From: Bacilli bacterium | GTDB taxonomy: Bacteria > Bacillota_I > Bacilli_A > ML615J-28 > CAG-698 | Assembly: GCA_017617065.1 (NCBI GenBank) | Contig: JAFZWP010000010.1 | Coordinates: 1-64,000 of the forward strand | Length of the DNA stretch: 64,000 nucleotides | Direction of reading: 5' to 3' | Notes under the pieces: model-generated | What the model was told of the DNA's origin: nothing | The model's database searches: none | The model's input: only the letters and a program-made list of their open reading frames with translations | Position numbers and translations under genes: made by a program | Shown: positions 44,425 to 52,569 of the stretch, piece by piece | Layout: every line of letters starts with the position of its first letter | How positions within the stretch are numbered: position 1 is the stretch's first letter

Positions 44425-45020
44425 CAGTCGATATCTCCTCTAATATTAGTTACGTATATTTCAAATGAATTCTCGTAGTCACCAACTCTAACTGTAACAG
44501 TTGCTTTTCCACGGGCAAGTGAATGAAAGTGTGCAATTCCACCTTGGTATTCTATACTAACTACATCACTATTATCAATTTCCCAAGTAGCGCTATTTAA
44601 ATCTAAGCCCTCTTTAGTTAGAATTATTTTTACTGAAGCTTCCTTATCTACCCCTTTAAGTAAAATCTTACCTGTAGGGATTGGTAAAAAGATTACTTCT
44701 TCAATAATACTTAAGGTAACTGAATCAATTATTTTCTCTTTGTAAATAACATTTAGTTTAGTAATGCCAGTATCATTCGCTTCAATTTTTAAAGCATTAT
44801 TTTCTATCTCAATACTAGCTAATTTGTCATTTTCTAGCGTAAATGTTAAGCTATCCATTACTTCTGTATTTACATTGATTGTATAGATTCTACCAATTTC
44901 TAGTTCTATTGATTCTTCAGAAATACTAGCTACATCATAATTCTCTTCATTTGTTTTACATCCTACATATAGAGGTATAACTAATAAAAATAATAAAATT
45001 AAAATTAAATTCTTTTTCAT
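44424..45020 (-). CDS. Small lipoprotein with two Ig-like (BIG2-type) domains
   Basis: A 198-residue lipoprotein with signal and lipobox (IPLYVGCK). Two beta-sandwich repeats follow: ISEESIELEIGRIYTINV...and a second with LDLNSATWEIDNSDVVSIEY and SLARGKATVTVRV, typical of bacterial Ig-like group 2. It overlaps the GDPD gene by one base. Probably a surface or adhesion/accessory protein for the GDPD enzyme. Confidence 0.8.
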   Translation of the reverse strand: MKKNLILILLFLLVIPLYVGCKTNEENYDVASISEESIELEIGRIYTINVNTEVMDSLTFTLENDKLASIEIENNALKIEANDTGITKLNVIYKEKIIDSVTLSIIEEVIFLPIPTGKILLKGVDKEASVKIILTKEGLDLNSATWEIDNSDVVSIEYQGGIAHFHSLARGKATVTVRVGDYENSFEIYVTNIRGDID

Positions 45021-45024
45021 TTAA

Positions 45025-46998
45025 TTAACCTCTATATATTTTATCCTTTTCAATATGTAAAACATTTATTTTTATGCCTAGCTTATTAGCTAATTCTTGA
45101 TGGTTATCTTTATCCCAACTAATTATAATTTGGTTACCTAAATCATCATTAAATTCATATTCACCATTACCACTTACTAAAAACGTAAGTTCATTATATG
45201 AATCCATCTTGTTACCTACACTAGATTCAATAACTCCACCATTTAGATTAAGCGGAATGCATGAATTATTACGCATATAAACTGGTATCACTTCATCGCT
45301 TAAAGTAATCATATGTTTTCCACCTGTAAGTACTTCATTAGTATAAATGTTATACCAAACATCTTCAGGTAAATATATTTCTAATTCATTTATATAATCA
45401 TCAAGTACCGGACAAATTAATAAGCTATCGCCTAACATAAACTCGTTATCAATATTATAAACATTAGAATCTTTTTCAAATTCTAAAGCTAAATGGCGCA
45501 TAGCAGGTATTCCTGTTTTACTTGATTCCATTTGGAGCATATATTGATATGGTAACAAATTATAATGCATATCAAATTTCTTACGTAGTAAGTCAATTAA
45601 TGCTTCATCTTTTAAATAGCCCGCCATATTCCATGGGCTTCTATCATTACATTTCCATGCACCCGAAAAATCGCATCTATTATTACTAACTGGATCTGAA
45701 TGCCATTGCATAATTGGAATAAAGCAAGCAAACTCTACACTTCTTAAATATAGGCTACGCGTTGGCAAGTATCCACTAAAGCCAGCTATATCATACCCCC
45801 ATGCGCTAATACCTGACAGACCACTCGACAGTCCTGCTTTTACCATTGCTCTAAATTCATCCCAAGTAGATTCTTGATCTCCTGCCCAAAGGATTGAATT
45901 AAGTGGTGTTTTAACTCCACCTGCTCTTGAATATATTATTCCTTTGTCCCCTATAAAACCACTAAATGCGGCTTCATACATCTCTGGATAAGCATTAATC
46001 CCTTCAAGTCCTGTCATACCATTAGCAAACACAGTATCAGTTTCGTGAACGAATTCGCCACCATCAGTTTTAAAACCATCAATGCCGATTTCTTTTAAAT
46101 AACTGAAGCGATCAAACCAGTATTTTTTAGCTTCCTTATTTGTGAAGTCTGGAATCATACTGCCAATACACCATACTTTAGGAATGATATATTCAGCCCC
46201 ATTTTGCTTCATCACTACATATTTTTGTTTCTTCACATATTCATTTTCTTTTAATGAAGAATCAACGTTACATCTAGTTTCTAGATTTTCATCTTGAGCA
46301 TAAATTGGTACTACCCATAATAATAATTTAATATTATCTTTATGAATATCTTCTACAAGTCCAGGAAAACTTGGCCAAATATCATTATTTTTAAAATCTA
46401 AATCAGAAAGGTGTGCATAATCACCATTTCCATTTAGTTCCACTTTGCATCCATTAACGATATAATGAGTAGTTAAATCACTCCACGGTTCTATTACTAA
46501 TACATTATGACTAAAACCATTATTTTTGTTTTCTTCTAATTGTTCTCTAACTTCTTTATCATTGTGCCATCTATTAGAGCTCATCCAAGCACCAAGTACC
46601 CACTTAGGGAATAATCTAGGAAGCCCAACTAGTTTTCTATATTCACTAATTATTTGTTTCATCGATCCTTCAAAATAATATACTTTAGCTACTTTACCAA
46701 AAGAATCAATGCTAAAATGAATATCAATATAATTATCATTTCTAAAATCAAAGTCCACTTCTACATATGTATCTACATATACCCCAAATCCATCAGGAGT
46801 AACAAAGAATGGAATTGGACAATATGTATATTCACCTTGCGCAAAGCATTTTTCCCTTACAACGCTTCTAACATTTAGTCCTTTTTGGTTTACCGAATCA
46901 AACTTTTCGCCCAACCCAAAAACTGCCTTGTAAGGTTTATTAATTCTAAGGCTACATATTCCATTATTAACTTTGATTTCATCTAATAATTTATACAT
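45025..46998 (-). CDS. GH31-family glycosidase (second)
   Basis: A 657-residue cytoplasmic enzyme. The nucleophile Asp is in GIDGFKTDGGEFV and the acid/base Asp in ILWAGDQESTWDEF; YDIAGFSG follows. The start AVFGLGEKFDSVNQKG is the GH31 N-domain. KTDGGE differs from the NDMNEP motif of the neighbouring GH31, so the two should act on different linkages; it is nearer the KTDFGE (YicI alpha-xylosidase-like) group. Ribosome site GGT seven bases upstream. Confidence 0.92.
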   Translation of the reverse strand: MYKLLDEIKVNNGICSLRINKPYKAVFGLGEKFDSVNQKGLNVRSVVREKCFAQGEYTYCPIPFFVTPDGFGVYVDTYVEVDFDFRNDNYIDIHFSIDSFGKVAKVYYFEGSMKQIISEYRKLVGLPRLFPKWVLGAWMSSNRWHNDKEVREQLEENKNNGFSHNVLVIEPWSDLTTHYIVNGCKVELNGNGDYAHLSDLDFKNNDIWPSFPGLVEDIHKDNIKLLLWVVPIYAQDENLETRCNVDSSLKENEYVKKQKYVVMKQNGAEYIIPKVWCIGSMIPDFTNKEAKKYWFDRFSYLKEIGIDGFKTDGGEFVHETDTVFANGMTGLEGINAYPEMYEAAFSGFIGDKGIIYSRAGGVKTPLNSILWAGDQESTWDEFRAMVKAGLSSGLSGISAWGYDIAGFSGYLPTRSLYLRSVEFACFIPIMQWHSDPVSNNRCDFSGAWKCNDRSPWNMAGYLKDEALIDLLRKKFDMHYNLLPYQYMLQMESSKTGIPAMRHLALEFEKDSNVYNIDNEFMLGDSLLICPVLDDYINELEIYLPEDVWYNIYTNEVLTGGKHMITLSDEVIPVYMRNNSCIPLNLNGGVIESSVGNKMDSYNELTFLVSGNGEYEFNDDLGNQIIISWDKDNHQELANKLGIKINVLHIEKDKIYRG

Positions 46999-47006
46999 AT
47001 ATTTAC

Positions 47007-48503
47007 CTATTTTATATTTTTATATTTAATAACAAATTGCATTTCAAAAGTTCTATTCCATGGACTTGATACTTTTACGTCTTTTACATATTTAGCAATG
47101 TCTGGATATGTCTTGCTCATATGACGCATTAGCTCCTCTTTTGTCATAGCTACACATGTGCCGTTTTTTCCATCAAGTTTTCCTTCATGATAGCCTCTTG
47201 CTAAAGCGGCATTAATATCAGTCCAAGTCCTAGCATAGCTACAATACCCAACATCATCAAAATATCTGTGAATTAAGAACTTCTTATTTGCTTTCTTATT
47301 CTTAGTGATATTTAAAATTGAAGTTTCCGCTAATACTGTCCCTACTGTATTACTAGCTGTATTCCAACCAGCATATCCATCAATTTCTAGTAACAAATTA
47401 TGTTTATAAAGTAAATTTACAAGCTCTAAATCCGAATACACGGGATCAGCCACATCAGCTACCCCTACTAATTTACCTAAACTTTTCGCATAATTTATAA
47501 AACTAATAAATTCAGCCAAATTACGATTAATATCATATGGAATAATTCTTTCTTCCTTGGTAGGAAAATATAACATTTGGCTACCAATATTAACCGCGAG
47601 TACTAAATCGGCGTCTTTTAGCGATTCTACCCTTATGCCACCAATGGATGCAATTTGGCAGTTTATCGTTAAGTCAATCATGCGGTCTTCAAAACTAGGT
47701 ATGACATATGCACCCATGCTAGATGCATAATGTACATATACTTTAGGGCTTACTTTATAATAATCATTTATCGCCCTAGCAATCATTACCATTCCCACTT
47801 CATCAGCTCCAGGGAATAATAATATATCTTTTTTCATATAACTTTTTATTTCTAATTGATCAATTCTTGTAAAGCCAAGGGGGCTTGAATCATCTTGAGG
47901 AATATAAAAATAATCAAATACACCATCAACATATAAATCATATGCATGGTGTAATACTTGCATATTTACTTTCCTTCTATCTATATAATCATTAATAACT
48001 TTAGATGGAATTTGCCTATTCAAAGTTATTAATTCACTGTTTTCCGCTTCATTAATAATATTTAATTCTTGTTTATTTAGTAATTGTCCTAATCTAAATA
48101 TTTGTTTACCATATTTAGCATAATATGTAGGTTCTTCTCCATTAAAATTAGAATTAGGTGTACGCATTATGGTAAGGTAGGCAAATACTTTTAGTTTAGG
48201 ATTTATAGTTTTGATTTCTTTTATGAAATCTAAATTAAATATTAGTTCCTCTAGTGGTGTATGATGAATCCTAGATGGAATTAATCCACCATAGATTAAT
48301 GTATCTAATGATATAACTAAATAATCGCAATCAGATAAATTATTCTTAATCCATATTTTCAACTTATCAATCTTAGCACTTTTCTTTTTATTACCCATGA
48401 TAGTCTTAGGAGTGATTAACACTTCTTGATTACTATATGGTAATATTTTAGGAAAATATAGATTACATGGTCTATCATCTAGAGGAACTAATAAAATTTT
48501 CAC
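47007..48503 (-). CDS. DUF4127-family protein (second paralogue, GTG start)
   Basis: A 498-residue paralogue of the protein at 36456-37961. It shares VPLDDRPCNLYFPKILP, SLDTLIYGGLIPSRIHH, EEPTYYAKYGKQIFRLGQL, YIPQDDSSPLGFTRIDQL, GADEVGMVMIARAI and GYAGWNTASNTVGTVLA. The start codon is GTG, with GAGG six bases upstream. It follows the importer permease gene, so it may act on the imported compound. Function unknown. Confidence 0.88.
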   Translation of the reverse strand: MKILLVPLDDRPCNLYFPKILPYSNQEVLITPKTIMGNKKKSAKIDKLKIWIKNNLSDCDYLVISLDTLIYGGLIPSRIHHTPLEELIFNLDFIKEIKTINPKLKVFAYLTIMRTPNSNFNGEEPTYYAKYGKQIFRLGQLLNKQELNIINEAENSELITLNRQIPSKVINDYIDRRKVNMQVLHHAYDLYVDGVFDYFYIPQDDSSPLGFTRIDQLEIKSYMKKDILLFPGADEVGMVMIARAINDYYKVSPKVYVHYASSMGAYVIPSFEDRMIDLTINCQIASIGGIRVESLKDADLVLAVNIGSQMLYFPTKEERIIPYDINRNLAEFISFINYAKSLGKLVGVADVADPVYSDLELVNLLYKHNLLLEIDGYAGWNTASNTVGTVLAETSILNITKNKKANKKFLIHRYFDDVGYCSYARTWTDINAALARGYHEGKLDGKNGTCVAMTKEELMRHMSKTYPDIAKYVKDVKVSSPWNRTFEMQFVIKYKNIK

Positions 48504-48516
48504 TTTTTACCTCTTT

Positions 48517-49449
48517 CTATCCTTTTACAGATCCTAAAGTGGCTCCGCTCTTAATGTATTTAATTACATATGGGTAAATTATTAAGATTGGAATAATTGA
48601 TATTAACATTGATGCCGCTTGAATATTTGGTAAATAATTTCTCAAGAAATCATCATACATTGTAGCAGCTTGGCCGTTAGTTAGGCTAATGTATAAATAA
48701 TATGCTAGTGGCATGGCTTCAGTTGCTTCTGAGTTAATAAATATTAACGCAGCTCCATATCCATTCCACATACCTACGATTGTAAAGAAGCAACAGCTAC
48801 CAAATACTGGTAGAGCCATTGGCACAATTATTCTAAAGAACATTTGAAGTGGGCTTGCTCCATCAATGATTGCTGCTTCTTGAATCTCTGATGGTACATT
48901 TTCAAAAAATGTCTTAAAGAATAAAAGGTTAGTAACATTGCTAATAGAGATCAATATAATTGCCCAAATAGTATTTAGTAATTTAAATGATCTCATTAAC
49001 AAGTAAATTGGTACAACACCAGCAGAGAATAACATTGTGATAATAAAGAACATTAAGATTCCTGATCTAAAAGGACAATTCTTTTTAGATAGAGGGTATG
49101 CGGCCATTGCTTCTACTAAATTCGACACAAATGTTACGATTAAAGTAATAATTACTGAATTTAGAAATGCACGCCAGAAATCTTTTGAGTTAGCACTAAA
49201 TACATATTTTAGTGGTGCTAAATCGAGTTTAGCTGGCCACAAAATGACTTTATCATTGAATGCATAATTATTAAATGCTAGTGAGAAATAGTTAAGTAAT
49301 GGAAAGACAATTAAGATTACAAATAAAACTAGTAATGTTACACTTACCGCATGAATTATTCTATCGCTAAGTGTTTCTTTAATTTTATTCGGATTCTTTT
49401 TAAATAGTCTTCTTTTAGTTATGTTAGCTTGATCAATACTTTTATTCAT
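48517..49449 (-). CDS. Carbohydrate ABC transporter permease, LplC-type
   Basis: A 310-residue CUT1-type permease with about six helices. The ATPase-contact loop is EIQEAAIIDGASPLQMFFRIIVP, and the C-terminus (YPYVIKYIKSGATLGSVKG) is the LplC signature. It pairs with the LplB-type permease just upstream. These importers have no ATPase gene nearby and use a shared MsmX/MsiK-type ATPase. Confidence 0.93.
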   Translation of the reverse strand: MNKSIDQANITKRRLFKKNPNKIKETLSDRIIHAVSVTLLVLFVILIVFPLLNYFSLAFNNYAFNDKVILWPAKLDLAPLKYVFSANSKDFWRAFLNSVIITLIVTFVSNLVEAMAAYPLSKKNCPFRSGILMFFIITMLFSAGVVPIYLLMRSFKLLNTIWAIILISISNVTNLLFFKTFFENVPSEIQEAAIIDGASPLQMFFRIIVPMALPVFGSCCFFTIVGMWNGYGAALIFINSEATEAMPLAYYLYISLTNGQAATMYDDFLRNYLPNIQAASMLISIIPILIIYPYVIKYIKSGATLGSVKG

Positions 49450-49458
49450 ATTATCCTC

Positions 49459-50463
49459 CTACCATAACCCTCTCTTTAATGTCTTGGTAGTTAAAGCATT
49501 ACCACCTAGTAGTAAAGCTAACCCCACTAAACCATTAAATACACCTAAAGCGGCAGCTTGGACATAGCTTACACCCGCTCCTTGGCCGATAGATAATTCA
49601 TAAATATAGTAGTCTAGAGTCTGCTGGCTCTCGATATAGTTTGTAGGGTCTAACATTAGTTTTAATTGCTCTAGACCTACACCTGTAAAACCACTAAACA
49701 TCATAACTAACATCAAAGCAATTGTTCCACCAATAGCTGGAATTGTTAGGTAAAATGCTTTTTGAATTTTATTAGCGCCTTCAATTGTGGCTGATTCATA
49801 ATATGATTTATCAATACTCATGATAGCTGCATAATATAGAATTGAGCCCCATCCAGCACCTTTCCAAGCTGAATAGAATACAAACAAAGGTTTAAATGAT
49901 GCTTCATAATAACTAATGATTTCACCTTTAGTTGCTTTGCTTAAAATCTTACCTAAAAATCCAATATCTGGATCAAAGAAACTTGTCCATGCTTTAATAA
50001 CAACTGTCCAACTCAAGAAATTAGGAATACAAATAATGATTAAGATTAATTTACTTAATTTTTGATTCTTCATTTCTGATAGTTGGATTGCTATTAAAAT
50101 TGACAAAGGAAATACAAATACTAGCTTTATTAAGTTAATTAGTACACTATTTTTAAGTGATAACCAGAAACTATCATTAAATATTGATTTAAAGGTTTCT
50201 AGTGTCCAATTAGAATACTTTAGTGCTCCAATGATATCAGCGCCTCGCCTCATCGCCGTATCGAATGCGGGATCTTTAAAAGCGAATAAAACACCAAACA
50301 TTGGAATGTATGAAAAGATTATCGTAAATAAAGCAGCGGGAACTACAAACCATAAAATACTTTTATTACGCTTTAGGTTTAGCTTTTGTTGCTCCCAGTA
50401 TTTCTTTCTTTTAGTTTTCTTTTCAGTTGTTTCTGGAACTAAAAACGCGTTATCTTGTTCCAT
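49459..50463 (-). CDS. Carbohydrate ABC transporter permease, LplB-type
   Basis: A 334-residue permease with a cytoplasmic N-terminus, a first helix at about residue 36 and about six helices in all. The ATPase loop is SYYESATIEGANKIQKAFYLTIP, and FSGFTGVGLEQ is typical of LplB. It follows the binding-protein gene by 13 bases. Together with the next gene it forms the importer channel. Confidence 0.93.
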   Translation of the reverse strand: MEQDNAFLVPETTEKKTKRKKYWEQQKLNLKRNKSILWFVVPAALFTIIFSYIPMFGVLFAFKDPAFDTAMRRGADIIGALKYSNWTLETFKSIFNDSFWLSLKNSVLINLIKLVFVFPLSILIAIQLSEMKNQKLSKLILIIICIPNFLSWTVVIKAWTSFFDPDIGFLGKILSKATKGEIISYYEASFKPLFVFYSAWKGAGWGSILYYAAIMSIDKSYYESATIEGANKIQKAFYLTIPAIGGTIALMLVMMFSGFTGVGLEQLKLMLDPTNYIESQQTLDYYIYELSIGQGAGVSYVQAAALGVFNGLVGLALLLGGNALTTKTLKRGLW

Positions 50464-50476
50464 AATCTACCTCGTT

Positions 50477-52471
50477 TTATTTTTCATCTCTTTTTAGTTT
50501 AACGTTTTTATACCATGTAGTCATTTCGTTAACGATATCATTTGACCAATAATAATATTTTGTTCCATCTAAGCCTTTTGAATACTTCTCATATAAAGAT
50601 TGACGTGTTAAGTTCAATGCTTTTTCTGGAGTTGTAGAATCAGGACAATCGATTGCACTAGCGATTCCACGTTTAGCAACAGTTCTTGAAAGAATTGAGA
50701 TTGGTGCCCAGTATTTCATAGGAGGCATCATTTCCATTGGACAAGTAATTATTGAATCATCCATCGGAACAGTTACTTGCCATGCATCAAATCCTGTTTC
50801 TCTTAAATGGAATAATACATTAGCAGCAATGCTATTTGTTCCGTTGCAATACTGTGAATTGTCAACGATTTGGTCCATATAACGGCTTGTTAATTGTACC
50901 CATTTGCCGCCACCAATAACTGATAGATGCATTGTATCACCAACTAAATGATATGTTATTTCTTGACAATTACTCTTAACTGTCTTAGTTTCTCCATCAG
51001 CAACTATATGAGATAGTTTAGGATCAATCTTATATTCAACCTCATAACTATAAGGTCTTAAATAAATAATTTTATCTGTATAGTTTTCGAATTGTTGATA
51101 AGAATAATCATCTTTTTCATAATATGCTTTTGCACCACTTGGAGCATCTACTTCCATCCAGTGAACATTATCTCTAATGAATGCATCATCAATAGTTATG
51201 CCTTCATTTGTCTTACCAGCAGCAATTTCTTCTTTAGATAAGCCAGTTCCACCATAATATTCTGCAAAATATAACATTTTCTTTGCTAAGTAGTCGATTA
51301 CATAAACTGCATCTTCTGCCATGTAGTATGGAATTGCTGTGTAATAAGATACACCTGCATCACCACCAATGTATCTAGCTTTTGCTTGGTTAACTGATCC
51401 ATTAGTGCCATCACCTCTAAGTCTAGTTGCCCAACAAATAACTTGATCATGAACTGTTTGATAATCATTAGCAACTCCGGCTTCACTTGCTAAATTGCCT
51501 TTAGCAACTATACTATTGATTAATGATTCAACCCACCAATAGGCAATAGCTGTAACTGAAGAGTTACCATTAGCAAAACTTGCAATGCAACTTGCTTGGT
51601 CTGTATTTTGCCAGTTTTTAGAAATAACACCTTTATTTCTTAAATCATGCATGTAATTAACATATTTTGTAACACCTTCATGGAAGATATACATTTGGAT
51701 GTTACCATCATCATCTAAATAATATGAATTAGGAACATCAAATGCAGACATAATAGTATTGATGTTACTCCAGTTAGATCCTGGAATTGTTAAGGCACGA
51801 TAACTATCATTACCAGCACCGTATTTAGTTTGTAATTTAACTAAAGCATCAGTAAATTCACCAATTGTAGATGGGATCTTTACACTACCATCTTCATTTA
51901 CATAGCCTATTTGTTTAAGATGATCTACATTCCAAACGAATGCGGAATCTTCCATTACACAATATCCAAAGTCAGGAACAGCATAAATACCTTTAGTTCC
52001 ATCTTCTTTTTCAAATGTAACAGCATCCCAACCATAATCCATCAAATCGATTAATGCATAAAGCATTCTACCTTGCTCTGTATTTTGAAGTAAGCTAGTT
52101 AAATCAAGTAATGTTCCTTCTTTAGCATTAGGATGATATTGAGCTTCTGTCAACTTAATGATGTGATATTTTTCTTGGTTTAAGAAAATATTTGATACAT
52201 CATTATCAGCATTAGCTTCTGATAATTCACTATATTTAGTTTTATAACCAGTTTTGGCTTCAATGATTTTCGCAGAATCATCAACACCAAAACCATTAAT
52301 TCCGGTTGCTGGGAACATCGCATTGATTGTTATTGGTTTAGATAAGTCTACATCCCATTTAATGTTATCTGTAGCATTTTCTACATCATCTGGCCCTTTT
52401 CCACAAGCCACAACCATTCCCAAAACGATTAATAATAAAAACAATAATAGAGTTTTACTCACTTTATGCAT
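50477..52471 (-). CDS. Oligosaccharide-binding lipoprotein of the LplA type
   Basis: A 664-residue lipoprotein (lipobox LGMVVACG). Family-1 solute-binding fold with an unusually large size, as in LplA-type partners of LplB/LplC. It has ITINAMFPATGINGFG at the start and WVQLTSRYMDQIVD later. The C-terminal ~170 residues (DGTKYYYWSND and others) form the second lobe. The size suggests a large ligand. It follows the internal terminator and leads the importer block. Confidence 0.87.
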   Translation of the reverse strand: MHKVSKTLLLFLLLIVLGMVVACGKGPDDVENATDNIKWDVDLSKPITINAMFPATGINGFGVDDSAKIIEAKTGYKTKYSELSEANADNDVSNIFLNQEKYHIIKLTEAQYHPNAKEGTLLDLTSLLQNTEQGRMLYALIDLMDYGWDAVTFEKEDGTKGIYAVPDFGYCVMEDSAFVWNVDHLKQIGYVNEDGSVKIPSTIGEFTDALVKLQTKYGAGNDSYRALTIPGSNWSNINTIMSAFDVPNSYYLDDDGNIQMYIFHEGVTKYVNYMHDLRNKGVISKNWQNTDQASCIASFANGNSSVTAIAYWWVESLINSIVAKGNLASEAGVANDYQTVHDQVICWATRLRGDGTNGSVNQAKARYIGGDAGVSYYTAIPYYMAEDAVYVIDYLAKKMLYFAEYYGGTGLSKEEIAAGKTNEGITIDDAFIRDNVHWMEVDAPSGAKAYYEKDDYSYQQFENYTDKIIYLRPYSYEVEYKIDPKLSHIVADGETKTVKSNCQEITYHLVGDTMHLSVIGGGKWVQLTSRYMDQIVDNSQYCNGTNSIAANVLFHLRETGFDAWQVTVPMDDSIITCPMEMMPPMKYWAPISILSRTVAKRGIASAIDCPDSTTPEKALNLTRQSLYEKYSKGLDGTKYYYWSNDIVNEMTTWYKNVKLKRDEK

Positions 52472-52536
52472 AATTATTTCTCCTTATAATTAATAATCTA
52501 TATTTATTCTAGTAAACTAGTAATTTTCTATTTAAA

Positions 52537-52565
52537 AATAATGGCAGGCAGAACCTGCCATTATT
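52537..52565 (-). terminator. Internal terminator inside the glycan locus
   Basis: A perfect 12-bp stem (52537-52548 with 52554-52565), a five-base loop and a T-rich tail on minus. It starts five bases after the stop of the 860-residue lipoprotein and lies before the binding-protein gene. The 98-base gap also holds no clear promoter, so it may lower, rather than stop, expression downstream. Confidence 0.85.
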
Positions 52566-52569
52566 ATGT

